DNA from: Allopusillimonas sp048270225
GTDB lineage: Bacteria > Pseudomonadota > Gammaproteobacteria > Burkholderiales > Burkholderiaceae_B
Length of the DNA stretch: 64,000 nucleotides
Direction: 5' to 3'
NCBI GenBank assembly: GCA_048270225.1
Contig: JBLWTG010000003.1
Coordinates: 248,001 to 312,000 of the forward strand
The notes under the pieces were generated by a model that worked only from the letters and a program-made list of their open reading frames with translations, ran no database searches and had not been told where the DNA came from. Shown here in pieces: positions 18,373 to 26,869 of this stretch (within the stretch, counting starts at the first letter, position 1; every line of letters begins with the position of its first letter). A program made the position numbers and the translations under genes.

Positions 18373-18864
18373 ATGGGTATGCGGTCGCTGGCAATGGATA
18401 CAAACAATGTTCAAGGCGACAGCGCACCTGGCGAAACAGGGGGGGCGGGCGCCGAAAGGTTGTCTCTTACCGAGCATGACCGCGCGGTCATACATCTACG
18501 TGCAAGCAAAGGACTCGTCCGGGCGCTGGTTGCCCAGGCGGTGATGCTGGGTGCGGCTGTGGTGGTGTGTGGCCTGGTTTCGGGAAAGGCTGCGGCCTGG
18601 TCCGCGCTGATCGGAGGGAGCGCTTATCTGCTTCCCAATGCTCTGTTTGCCTTGCGCTTGCTGGTGGGTCTCTGGGGGCCGGTAGCATCCACTCCCTTCA
18701 CCTTTTTCATGGGTGAGGCCTTCAAGCTTGGCACTGCGGTGCTGACGCTGGGGTTGGCCGGTTGGCTGGGGGCGGGCTGGATAGTCTGGCCGGCGCTGTT
18801 GGCCGGTCTGGTGTGTGTATTGAAAGGCTATGTGCTGCTGTTGTTGTTTCGCAGCCTGCCGTAG
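18373..18864 (+). CDS. atpI: ATP synthase subunit I
   Basis: 163 residues. A hydrophilic N-terminus (~1-45) is followed by four hydrophobic segments, matching the AtpI family that heads proteobacterial atp operons. AtpI is not part of the final enzyme but assists c-ring assembly or stability. The sequence is weakly conserved, as usual in this family; position in front of atpB is the main support. It is the first gene after the TTGCTT/TATACT promoter. Confidence 0.85.
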   Translation: MGMRSLAMDTNNVQGDSAPGETGGAGAERLSLTEHDRAVIHLRASKGLVRALVAQAVMLGAAVVVCGLVSGKAAAWSALIGGSAYLLPNALFALRLLVGLWGPVASTPFTFFMGEAFKLGTAVLTLGLAGWLGAGWIVWPALLAGLVCVLKGYVLLLLFRSLP

Positions 18865-18922
18865 CTGGTTTTATTGATTCTTGAGCGTCGCGCGCTCGCT
18901 AACGGATAAAAGGTTCATTCAG

Positions 18923-19801
18923 ATGGCTGCTAGTGATATATCGCCACAGTCCGCGTACATTCAGCATCACTTGGTTCACCTGAATAACGCCGGCGTCAAG
19001 CAGTCGGCCATTGCTGATTTCGGCTTCGTTAACTACGATTCCCTGTTCTGGGCAATACTCACCGGCCTGATTGTCGTGTTTTTCCTGTGGCGCGCCGCCA
19101 AGCGGGCTACCCAGGGAGTTCCTGGCCGCTTCCAGGTTGGCGTCGAAATGCTGGTCGACATGGTCGAAGAGCAGGCCAAAAGCATCATCCCCAGTGCAAA
19201 ATCGCGTCTTTTTGTTTCGCCTCTGGCGCTGACCGTGTTCCTCTGGATCATCCTGATGAACATGCTCGACCTGGTTCCCGTCGATATCCTGCCCTGGATT
19301 TTCCGGAACACCGGGCTTGGCGCCCATCACGGCGACGTTCTCTATTATCACCGCATCCTTCCCACCGCCGACCTGAACGTGCCCATGGGCATGTCGCTGG
19401 GCGTGCTGCTCCTGATGTTCTACTACGGCATCAAGATCCATCACCCGGTCGGTTTCGTGAAGGGTCTGTTTACCGCGCCCTTCCACGCTCCCGGTATCGG
19501 CGGGCTGGTACTTGCTCCGTTCAATTTTCTCCTGAACTGCATCGAGTACGCCGCCAAGTCGGTTTCTCTGGGCATGCGGTTGTTCGGCAACATGTTTGCC
19601 GGTGAACTCATTTTCATGCTGATCGCCCTGCTTGGCGGCGCATGGACGGGCTTTAATGGTGCAAGCTTGGGCTTGGGTGTAGGCCATATTCTGGCGGGTT
19701 CGGTGTGGGCGGTTTTCCACATTCTGATCGTGCTGTTGCAGGCCTTTATTTTCATGATGCTGACCCTGGTGTACGTGGGGCAGGCACATGAAGGCCATTA
19801 A
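18923..19801 (+). CDS. atpB: F1Fo ATP synthase subunit a
   Basis: 292 residues, five to six membrane helices. The proton half-channels contain the essential arginine in the helix SVSLGMRLFGNMFAGE. The start ATG 18923 has AAGG ten bases upstream; the longer frame to 18881 has no ribosome site. After the stop there is a GGCGGG/CCCGCC hairpin (19817-19832) before atpE, which may protect or separate the c-subunit message. Confidence 0.96.
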   Translation: MAASDISPQSAYIQHHLVHLNNAGVKQSAIADFGFVNYDSLFWAILTGLIVVFFLWRAAKRATQGVPGRFQVGVEMLVDMVEEQAKSIIPSAKSRLFVSPLALTVFLWIILMNMLDLVPVDILPWIFRNTGLGAHHGDVLYYHRILPTADLNVPMGMSLGVLLLMFYYGIKIHHPVGFVKGLFTAPFHAPGIGGLVLAPFNFLLNCIEYAAKSVSLGMRLFGNMFAGELIFMLIALLGGAWTGFNGASLGLGVGHILAGSVWAVFHILIVLLQAFIFMMLTLVYVGQAHEGH

Positions 19802-19905
19802 ATAGGTTTCGGCTCTGGCGGGTCCGCCCGCCGGTCGGGGTGCAGGATTTTCTTGCGATACTTTTTTGACTTTTTGATTACACGGTTATTAACCAAGGAG
19901 TTGTC

Positions 19906-20148
19906 ATGACCAACGTTGCTTTCGTTGCTCTTGCTTGCGGTCTTATTATTGGTCTGGGCGCTATCGGTGCTTGCATTGGTATCGCCCTGATGGGGGGCAA
20001 ATACCTGGAAGCTTCGGCTCGTCAGCCAGAACTGATGAACGCTTTGCAAACAAAAATGTTCCTGCTGGCCGGTCTCATTGACGCCGCCTTCCTGATCGGT
20101 GTCGGTATCGCTATGTTGTTTGCGTTCGCCAACCCCTTCGTCGGATAA
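19906..20148 (+). CDS. atpE: F1Fo ATP synthase subunit c
   Basis: 80 residues, two membrane helices with the polar loop ARQPEL and the ion-carrying carboxylate D59 in AGLIDAAFLIG. The Na+-binding residues of sodium-type rings are not seen, so the ring is proton-coupled. A strong AAGGAG ribosome site five bases before the ATG and an AT-rich leader fit the high copy number needed for the c ring. Confidence 0.97.
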   Translation: MTNVAFVALACGLIIGLGAIGACIGIALMGGKYLEASARQPELMNALQTKMFLLAGLIDAAFLIGVGIAMLFAFANPFVG

Positions 20149-20271
20149 GGCAAACGCAGCCCGCTATGGCGGGACAAGCAGTCGCAGGCGGCCTGGTGTG
20201 CGCTTGCGGCTTGGATATCAAGTGTCATGCGGCCTGGCCGCCTGACACGAGTGGCTTAAAGGGAAACGACC

Positions 20272-20742
20272 GTGAATTTAAACGCGACTCTCTTTTTTCA
20301 GATGATCGTGTTTTTCGTGCTTGGCTGGTTTACGATGAAATTCGTATGGCCGCCGCTCACGAAAGCAATGGATGACCGCCGCCAGAAAATTGCCGATGGC
20401 CTTGCGGCCGCCGACAAGGGCAAGGCCGATTTGGCCCAGGCCCAGGCGCGCATCAGCCTGATAGAGGCTTCTGCCAAAACGGAAAACCATGCCCGCATGG
20501 TCGAGGCCGAGAAACAGGCCGTGGTCATGATAGACGAGGCTCGTCGGGAAGCCGAGGCCGAAAAGGCCCGTATTCTGGCGCAAGCCCATCAGGACGCAGT
20601 CCAGGAAGTCCAGCGTCTGCGCGACGGTCTGCGCAACGATGTGGCCGTACTGGCGGTCAAGGGTGCAGAGCAGATTCTCCAGCGCGAGGTCGATGCACAG
20701 GCTCATGCCAAGCTGTTGGATCAGCTTAAGGCTCAACTCTAG
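20272..20742 (+). CDS. atpF: F1Fo ATP synthase subunit b
   Basis: 156 residues. One N-terminal membrane helix (NATLFFQMIVFFVLGWFTMKF) leads into a long charged, Ala/Glu/Arg/Lys-rich coiled-coil stalk. It joins Fo to F1 through the delta subunit. The start is GTG in a GTGAATTTAAAC context with AAAGGGAAACG upstream, as is frequent for lower-expressed atp genes next to a strongly translated atpE. Confidence 0.96.
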   Translation: MNLNATLFFQMIVFFVLGWFTMKFVWPPLTKAMDDRRQKIADGLAAADKGKADLAQAQARISLIEASAKTENHARMVEAEKQAVVMIDEARREAEAEKARILAQAHQDAVQEVQRLRDGLRNDVAVLAVKGAEQILQREVDAQAHAKLLDQLKAQL

Positions 20743-20756
20743 ACTCAGGGCAAGCC

Positions 20757-21296
20757 ATGGCTGAATTATCGACTATCGCCAGACCATACGCCGAAGCGCT
20801 GTTCGCTGCGGCAATCGACGACCAGGCTGGCCTGGAGTCATGGTCCGGTCTGGTTTCCGAACTTGCCCAGGTGGCAGGCCTGGACGACGTGCGCGAAGCG
20901 CTCACTGATCCGCGGATCAGTGCAGCCCAGCGCGTCGACCTCTTTGCCGGGCTCATCAAGACCCCGCTTTCGACCGAGGCGCGTAACTTCATCGAGCTTC
21001 TGGTCGACAACAACCGCATCCTGTTGTTGCCGCAGATCGCCGAGCAGTTCGACGCGCTCAAAAACCAGCGCGACGGTACTGCGCTGGCGCAGATAACCAG
21101 TGCCTTTGAACTCAGCGATGAGCAGGTCGGAGCGCTGGTGTCCGGGCTGGAGAAGAAATTTGGCCTCAAGCTCAAGCCGGCCGTGACGATCGACCCCGCC
21201 CTGATCGGCGGCGTACGCGTAATCGTCGGCGACCAAGTACTTGACACTTCCGTGCAGGCCCAGTTGGCCCGCATGCGCGATGCTCTGGTCGCCTGA
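20757..21296 (+). CDS. atpH: F1Fo ATP synthase subunit delta
   Basis: 179 residues. It caps the F1 head and binds the b stalk. The N-terminal helical segment LSTIARPYAEALFAAA and the C-terminal PALIGGVRVIVGDQVLDTS are family signatures. It starts 14 bases after the atpF stop and belongs to the same transcript. Confidence 0.96.
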   Translation: MAELSTIARPYAEALFAAAIDDQAGLESWSGLVSELAQVAGLDDVREALTDPRISAAQRVDLFAGLIKTPLSTEARNFIELLVDNNRILLLPQIAEQFDALKNQRDGTALAQITSAFELSDEQVGALVSGLEKKFGLKLKPAVTIDPALIGGVRVIVGDQVLDTSVQAQLARMRDALVA

Positions 21297-21330
21297 CGCG
21301 GCCAGTTAACAGGATTCCAGGAGTCTGAAC

Positions 21331-22872
21331 ATGCAACTTAACCCGTCAGAGATCAGCGAACTGCTCAAGAGCCGCATTGAAGGCCTGGGCGCATCCACCG
21401 ACGTTCGCACGCAAGGCACGGTTGTTTCCGTGACCGACGGTATTACCCGCATCCACGGCCTGTCCGATGTGATGCAAGGCGAAATGCTTGAATTCCCGAA
21501 CAACGTGTTCGGTCTGGCGCTCAACCTCGAGCGCGATTCCGTCGGCGCGGTGATTCTGGGCGATTACACCGGCGTTTCCGAAGGCGATCCGGTCAAGACC
21601 ACCGGCCGTATTCTCGAAGTACCGGTTGGCCCCGAGCTGCGCGGCCGTGTCGTGGACACGCTGGGCAATCCCATAGACGGCAAGGGCCCGATCAACGCCA
21701 AGGCAACCGACATCATCGAAAAAGTCGCGCCAGGCGTTATTGCGCGTAAGTCTGTAACCCAACCGCTGCAGACCGGCACCAAGGCCATCGATGCCATGGT
21801 GCCTATTGGCCGCGGCCAGCGCGAGCTGATCATTGGTGACCGCCAAACCGGTAAAACGGCCGTGGCAGTCGACACCATCATCAATCAGAAAGGCCAGGGC
21901 GTCACCTGCGTGTACGTTGCGATCGGACAAAAAGCGTCCACGATCAACAACGTGGTCCGCAAGCTCGAAGAGCACGGCGCCATGGAGTACACCATTGTCG
22001 TCGCAGCCGCTGCGTCCGACTCGGCCGCCATGCAGTACCTGGCTGCCTACTCCGGCTGCACCATGGGCGAATATTTCCGCGATCGCGGGGAAGATGCCCT
22101 GATCATTTATGATGACCTCACCAAACAGGCCTGGGCTTATCGCCAGGTTTCGCTGCTGCTGCGTCGTCCTCCAGGCCGCGAAGCCTATCCCGGCGACGTG
22201 TTCTACCTGCACTCCCGTCTGCTCGAGCGTGCTGCTCGCGTCAACGAAGAGTACGTCGAGAAATTCACCAATGGTGAAGTCAAGGGTAAAACGGGTTCGT
22301 TGACAGCACTGCCTATCATTGAAACCCAGGCTGGTGACGTGTCTGCCTTCGTGCCGACCAACGTTATCTCCATTACCGACGGTCAGATCTTCCTGGAAAC
22401 CGACCTCTTTAACGCCGGCGTCCGCCCCGCCATCAACGCGGGTATCTCGGTATCGCGTGTGGGTGGTTCGGCGCAGACCAAGGTCATCAAGAAATTGTCC
22501 GGCGGTATTCGTACCGACCTGGCCCAGTATCGTGAACTGGCCGCGTTCGCGCAGTTTGCCTCTGATCTGGACGACGCCACCCGCCGCCAGCTCGAGCGCG
22601 GCAAGCGCGTGGTCGAGCTGCTCAAGCAGCCCCAGTACCAGCCCAATCCGGTATGGGAGCAGGCCGTATCGCTGTTTGCCGTCAACAACGGTTATCTGGA
22701 CGACCTCGAAGTCGAACAGATCCTGCCGTTCGAGAAGGCACTGCGTGATTATCTGCGTACCAAGCAAGATGCATTGATCCAGCGTATCCAGGACAAAAAA
22801 GAACTGTCCAAGGAAGACGAGGGCGAACTGGTCGCCGCCATTCAAGAGTTCAAGAAGCACGGTGCTTATTGA
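21331..22872 (+). CDS. atpA: F1Fo ATP synthase subunit alpha
   Basis: 513 residues, same length as in E. coli. The non-catalytic nucleotide-binding subunit: Walker A is GDRQTGKTAVAVDTI near residue 170, and the arginine-finger region is SVSRVGGSAQ. AGGAG lies 10 bases before the ATG. A 759-residue open frame on the opposite strand across atpA-atpG is a codon-bias shadow. Confidence 0.98.
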   Translation: MQLNPSEISELLKSRIEGLGASTDVRTQGTVVSVTDGITRIHGLSDVMQGEMLEFPNNVFGLALNLERDSVGAVILGDYTGVSEGDPVKTTGRILEVPVGPELRGRVVDTLGNPIDGKGPINAKATDIIEKVAPGVIARKSVTQPLQTGTKAIDAMVPIGRGQRELIIGDRQTGKTAVAVDTIINQKGQGVTCVYVAIGQKASTINNVVRKLEEHGAMEYTIVVAAAASDSAAMQYLAAYSGCTMGEYFRDRGEDALIIYDDLTKQAWAYRQVSLLLRRPPGREAYPGDVFYLHSRLLERAARVNEEYVEKFTNGEVKGKTGSLTALPIIETQAGDVSAFVPTNVISITDGQIFLETDLFNAGVRPAINAGISVSRVGGSAQTKVIKKLSGGIRTDLAQYRELAAFAQFASDLDDATRRQLERGKRVVELLKQPQYQPNPVWEQAVSLFAVNNGYLDDLEVEQILPFEKALRDYLRTKQDALIQRIQDKKELSKEDEGELVAAIQEFKKHGAY

Positions 22873-22888
22873 GTGAAGGCACGGATGG

Positions 22889-22906
22889 CCGGGCAAGGGT
22901 GCCCGG
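22889..22906 (+). other. Intercistronic hairpin between atpA and atpG
   Basis: CCGGGC and GCCCGG pair around a 6-base loop in the 99-bp gap, the largest between the F1 genes. There is no T run. It may set relative mRNA stability or translation of the single-copy gamma subunit. Confidence 0.4.
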
Positions 22907-22971
22907 GCGTCCGACCGTAAGGCGGGGCAGCCGCAGGCAGTCCCGTAATAACGCCCTTTCAGGAAAGAGCG

Positions 22972-23883
22972 ATGGCCGGAATTAAGGAAATTCGAACCAA
23001 GATCAAGAGCGTGCAAAACACGCGCAAGATCACCAAAGCCATGGAGATGGTTGCGGCATCCAAAATGCGCAAGGCGCAGGACAGGATGCGCGCCGGCCGT
23101 CCCTATGCAACCAAAGTGCGCGAGATTGCCGCTCATCTGATGCAGGCACATCCCGATTATTCGCACCCATACATGATCGAGCGTACCGATGTGCGCGCGG
23201 TCGGCGTTGTTGTGGTCACGACAGACAAGGGTCTGTGCGGTGGCCTGAACACCAACATCATGCGCCTGGTGCTGAACCGCTTGAAAGAGTTCGAGCAGAA
23301 AGGCGTCAAGTCTCAGTTCACGGCGTTTGGCAACAAGGGCGCGGGAGTGCTTACCCGTATCCGTGCCAATCTGGTGTCGCAGGAAGTCCAATTGGGCGAT
23401 ACGCCCAACCTCGAGCGCCTGATTGGCGCAGTCAAGGTTCAGCTGGACGACTTCGTCGAGGGCAAGATTGATGCGGTCTATCTGGCCACCAATCGCTTCG
23501 TCAACACCATGAAGCAGGATCCCAGTTTCATCCGCCTGCTGCCGTTGCCCAGTGGCCTTAAGGATCCCTTCCTGTCGGACGCCGACAACGAAGAAATGGA
23601 CGCCGAGCAGGTCAAGACCAGCCACGGCTGGGATTACATCTACGAGCCCGATTCCAAGTCTGTGATCGACGAGCTGTTGCTGCGCTACGTCGAAGGCCTG
23701 GTGTATCAGGCCGTGGCGGAAAACATGGCTTCCGAGCAGTCGGCTCGCATGGTCGCCATGAAGGCGGCATCCGACAACGCCAAGAAAGTCATCGGCGACC
23801 TCGAACTGGTCTACAACAAGACCCGTCAGGCAGCCATTACCAAAGAAATTTCAGAAATCGTGGGGGGAGCTGCCGCTGTGTAA
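22972..23883 (+). CDS. atpG: F1Fo ATP synthase subunit gamma
   Basis: 303 residues. It is the central rotor shaft. The N-terminal helix IRTKIKSVQNTRKITKAMEM and the C-terminal helix ending with ITKEISEIVGGAAAV are the conserved coiled-coil pair. AGGAAAGAG precedes the start. The central region is slightly longer than in E. coli (287 residues), with an acidic stretch SDADNEEMDAEQ. Confidence 0.97.
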   Translation: MAGIKEIRTKIKSVQNTRKITKAMEMVAASKMRKAQDRMRAGRPYATKVREIAAHLMQAHPDYSHPYMIERTDVRAVGVVVVTTDKGLCGGLNTNIMRLVLNRLKEFEQKGVKSQFTAFGNKGAGVLTRIRANLVSQEVQLGDTPNLERLIGAVKVQLDDFVEGKIDAVYLATNRFVNTMKQDPSFIRLLPLPSGLKDPFLSDADNEEMDAEQVKTSHGWDYIYEPDSKSVIDELLLRYVEGLVYQAVAENMASEQSARMVAMKAASDNAKKVIGDLELVYNKTRQAAITKEISEIVGGAAAV

Positions 23884-23925
23884 GCAGCAAGGCATCCCGT
23901 CAAAGATATTTAGCAAGGACTAAAC

Positions 23926-25347
23926 ATGAGCAACGGTACCATCGTTCAGTGCATCGGCGCCGTGGTGGATATTCAGTTCCCCCGCGACTCCATCCCAAAA
24001 ATCTACAACGCGCTCAAGCTTGTCGACGAAAGCTCTGCTTTTGCCGAAAAAGGCCTCACGTTCGAAGTGCAGCAGCAGCTGGGCGACGGCGTTGTTCGCA
24101 CGATTGCCATGGGCTCGTCCGACGGCCTGCGCCGCGGCATGGAAGTGGCCGACAGCGGCAACGCCATCGCGGTGCCGGTCGGTGAAGGCACGCTGGGTCG
24201 CATCATGGATGTGCTCGGTCGTCCTATCGACGAACGCGGCCCTATCCAGAGCGACGAAACACGTGGCATTCACCAGGACGCACCCAAGTTCGACGAACTG
24301 TCGCCCTCCGTGGAGCTGCTTGAAACCGGCATCAAGGTTATCGATCTGGTCTGCCCGTTTGCCAAGGGCGGCAAGGTCGGCCTGTTCGGCGGCGCCGGCG
24401 TGGGCAAGACCGTGAACATGCTTGAGCTCATCAACAACATCGCCAAGGCGCACAGCGGCTTGTCCGTGTTCGCTGGTGTGGGCGAGCGTACTCGCGAAGG
24501 CAATGACTTCTACCACGAAATGGCAGAAGCCGGCGTCATCAAGCTGGACAATCTGTCCGAATCCAAGGTGGCCATGGTGTTCGGTCAGATGAACGAGCCT
24601 CCCGGCAACCGTCTGCGCGTGGCGCTGTCCGGCCTGACCATGGCTGAAAAGTTCCGCGACGAAGGCCGCGACATCCTGTTCTTTGTGGACAACATCTACC
24701 GCTACACGCTGGCCGGTACCGAAGTGTCCGCGCTGCTGGGCCGTATGCCTTCCGCCGTGGGTTACCAGCCTACGCTGGCCGAAGAAATGGGCAAGCTGCA
24801 AGAGCGCATCACTTCGACCAAAACGGGTTCCATTACATCGATCCAGGCCGTCTACGTGCCAGCCGATGACTTGACCGACCCTTCGCCCGCCACCACATTC
24901 CTTCACCTGGACTCCACCGTCGTGCTGTCGCGTGACATCGCCGCCCTGGGTATCTACCCGGCCGTCGATCCGCTCGACTCCACCAGCCGGCAGCTCGATC
25001 CGCAGGTCGTTGGCGAAGAGCACTACAGTATCGCCCGCGGCGTGCAGCAAACCCTTCAGCGTTACAAGGAACTGCGCGACATCATCGCCATTCTGGGCAT
25101 GGACGAGCTCTCGCCCGAAGACAAGCAGGCTGTTGCCCGCGCTCGCAAGATCCAGCGCTTCCTGTCCCAGCCTTTCCACGTGGCCGAAGTCTTTACCGGC
25201 AGCCCCGGCAAATACGTTCCGCTGACCGAAACCCTGCGCGGTTTCAAGATGATTGTCGAAGGGGAGTGCGATGCACTGCCTGAGCAGGCTTTCTACATGG
25301 TGGGTTCCATCGACGAGGCTTTCGAGAAAGCCAAGAAGGTTCAATAA
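23926..25347 (+). CDS. atpD: F1Fo ATP synthase subunit beta
   Basis: 473 residues. This is the catalytic subunit, with Walker A GGAGVGKTVNMLEL near residue 155, the catalytic glutamate in GVGERTREGNDFY, Walker B ILFFVDNIYRYT and the DELSPED (DELSEED-type) loop that contacts epsilon. All key residues are present. AAGGAC lies seven bases before the ATG. Confidence 0.98.
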   Translation: MSNGTIVQCIGAVVDIQFPRDSIPKIYNALKLVDESSAFAEKGLTFEVQQQLGDGVVRTIAMGSSDGLRRGMEVADSGNAIAVPVGEGTLGRIMDVLGRPIDERGPIQSDETRGIHQDAPKFDELSPSVELLETGIKVIDLVCPFAKGGKVGLFGGAGVGKTVNMLELINNIAKAHSGLSVFAGVGERTREGNDFYHEMAEAGVIKLDNLSESKVAMVFGQMNEPPGNRLRVALSGLTMAEKFRDEGRDILFFVDNIYRYTLAGTEVSALLGRMPSAVGYQPTLAEEMGKLQERITSTKTGSITSIQAVYVPADDLTDPSPATTFLHLDSTVVLSRDIAALGIYPAVDPLDSTSRQLDPQVVGEEHYSIARGVQQTLQRYKELRDIIAILGMDELSPEDKQAVARARKIQRFLSQPFHVAEVFTGSPGKYVPLTETLRGFKMIVEGECDALPEQAFYMVGSIDEAFEKAKKVQ

Positions 25348-25356
25348 GGAATACTC

Positions 25357-25785
25357 ATGGCCACATTGCATGTTGACGTAGTCAGCGCAGAAGAATCGAT
25401 TTTTGCCGGCGAGGCAAAATTCGTGACACTGCCTGGCGAGTCGGGCGAGCTGGGCATACTGCCTGGCCACACGCCGCTGATCTCGCGCATACGGCCAGGT
25501 ACCGTCAAGGTGGTACAGACCGACGGCACCGAGATTGGTATTTTCGTGGCTGGCGGCATTCTTGAGGTCCAGCCGGGTACGGTTACCGTGTTGTCCGACA
25601 CAGCCATTCGTGCCGAAGACCTGGACGAGGCCAAGGCCCTGGAAGCGCGCAAGCAGGCCGAAGAGGCTCTGCGCAATGCCAAGGACAAGGCTGATATCGC
25701 CGTGGTCGAGGCGGAACTTGCCATGCTGGCCGCGCAGGCTGACGCGGCACGCAAGCTCCGGCATCTGCGTCGCAGCTCGCACTGA
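25357..25785 (+). CDS. atpC: F1Fo ATP synthase subunit epsilon
   Basis: 142 residues: an N-terminal beta-sandwich (LPGESGELGILPGHTPLIS) followed by a two-helix C-terminal domain rich in Ala, Glu and Lys, which inhibits ATP hydrolysis when extended. It is the last gene of the operon, ten bases after atpD. Confidence 0.96.
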   Translation: MATLHVDVVSAEESIFAGEAKFVTLPGESGELGILPGHTPLISRIRPGTVKVVQTDGTEIGIFVAGGILEVQPGTVTVLSDTAIRAEDLDEAKALEARKQAEEALRNAKDKADIAVVEAELAMLAAQADAARKLRHLRRSSH

Positions 25786-25883
25786 GTGTAGAACCTGTCC
25801 GGCGGCCTGCATTACGGCGCCGCTGGAGCGGGGGCCGCATTACGGCCGCAGCTCATGCCTGGTGCGTAGCGCCTTCTTTGCAC

Positions 25884-25926
25884 AAAACCCCTGGTAACGG
25901 AAACACGTCCGTCCCAGGGGGTTTTT
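25884..25926 (+). terminator. Terminator of the ATP synthase operon
   Basis: AAAACCCCTGG and CCAGGGGGTTTTT form the stem, with an inner CGGA/TCCG helix, ending in five T. It lies 98 bp after atpC. Confidence 0.9.
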
Positions 25927-26033
25927 GTTGGGCCACTTTCTCCATCAGTAGTTTCCGACATGTAAGTTCTGTCGATTGTCGGTCTTTGGTGTGCTGGCTA
26001 TGCTTTCTTCCATCTTTTTTTCAGGAAGAGACC

Positions 26034-26840
26034 ATGAGAGAGCGACTCGATTGTGCTGTGCTGCTTACGACATGCAGCGAACAACGGATCAGGCCCGAGG
26101 CCTTTACACAAGCTAAGGGGCGGCTTCATCTGCAGGCGTTGTGCAAAAGCGTAGACGTCAGTGTGCCAGGTTCGGCCAGCGTGCTGGCTGCGCATGCAAT
26201 GCAGCTTTGCCGGTTCGATGTCTGCCTGTTGGTGGTATCCGAATCCAATCTGGCCTGGACCCGCACCATGCTGTCCTCCTGCCGGGGCGTACTCAAAACG
26301 CCGGTCATGGCGCTGGCCTGCGAGCTCAAGGCATGCGCGCTGAACGACCTTTGCACCTTGGGCGTTGCGGATTTTCTGCGCTATCCACTGTGCCAGGAAG
26401 AGCTGCGCGTGCGCATCGAGCGACTGCTTGACCGCCAGCGCCGCAGAACGCCGACAGCCCTGCCGGCGTCAACCGAGATCCGCGAGGGCAATGCCCGCCA
26501 TTATGGCCTGGGCCGGACCGTCACCAGCCCCAATACGCAGCAGATATGCGATACCATTCTGGAGCGCAGCGGCGCCGAGCTCGAGGCATTCGCGGTAGCC
26601 TCCGCCTCCCGCTACGCTTCCACCTCCGAACCCTTCCGGCGCGCCAAGGGCCAGGTGATCGAACGCTTCGAGCGTGCGTATATTACCGCTGCGCTGAGCC
26701 GGCACTCTGGCAATATCGCCATGGCCGCGCGGTCTGCTCAGAAGCATCGTCGGGCCTTTTGGGCCTTGATGCGCAAGCACAGCATCGATGCTGCCCCGTT
26801 CCGCAGCCCGCACAATACCAATACCCTCCCAGACGGGTAA
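26034..26840 (+). CDS. Fis-type HTH regulator with degenerate receiver domain
   Basis: 268 residues from ATG 26034 (AGGAAGAG upstream). Residues ~5-140 follow the receiver pattern, ending in KTPVMALACELK and VADFLRYPLCQEELRVRIERLL. The usual phosphoacceptor position reads CRFDVCLLVVSES (no aspartate) and the conserved K-P lysine is replaced (LRYP). After a linker, residues ~225-260 form a Fis/NtrC-type helix-turn-helix (AYITAALSRHSGNIAMAARSA). The AAA+ domain normally between these is missing, so it should bind DNA without sigma-54 activation. It ends 29 bp before hemE. No named family is recognised. Confidence 0.75.
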   Translation: MRERLDCAVLLTTCSEQRIRPEAFTQAKGRLHLQALCKSVDVSVPGSASVLAAHAMQLCRFDVCLLVVSESNLAWTRTMLSSCRGVLKTPVMALACELKACALNDLCTLGVADFLRYPLCQEELRVRIERLLDRQRRRTPTALPASTEIREGNARHYGLGRTVTSPNTQQICDTILERSGAELEAFAVASASRYASTSEPFRRAKGQVIERFERAYITAALSRHSGNIAMAARSAQKHRRAFWALMRKHSIDAAPFRSPHNTNTLPDG

Positions 26841-26869
26841 AATCAACAGTCTTGATGAAGAGGACAGAC

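Noticed and set aside
21346..23625. 759-codon open frame on the minus strand across atpA and atpG
   Set aside because: It is antisense to highly conserved ATP synthase genes, has no ribosome site and no recognisable domain. High GC third positions create such shadows.
23920..25812. 630-codon open frame on the minus strand across atpD and atpC
   Set aside because: Same reason: mirror of conserved coding sequence, Gln/His/Arg-rich composition typical of antisense frames.
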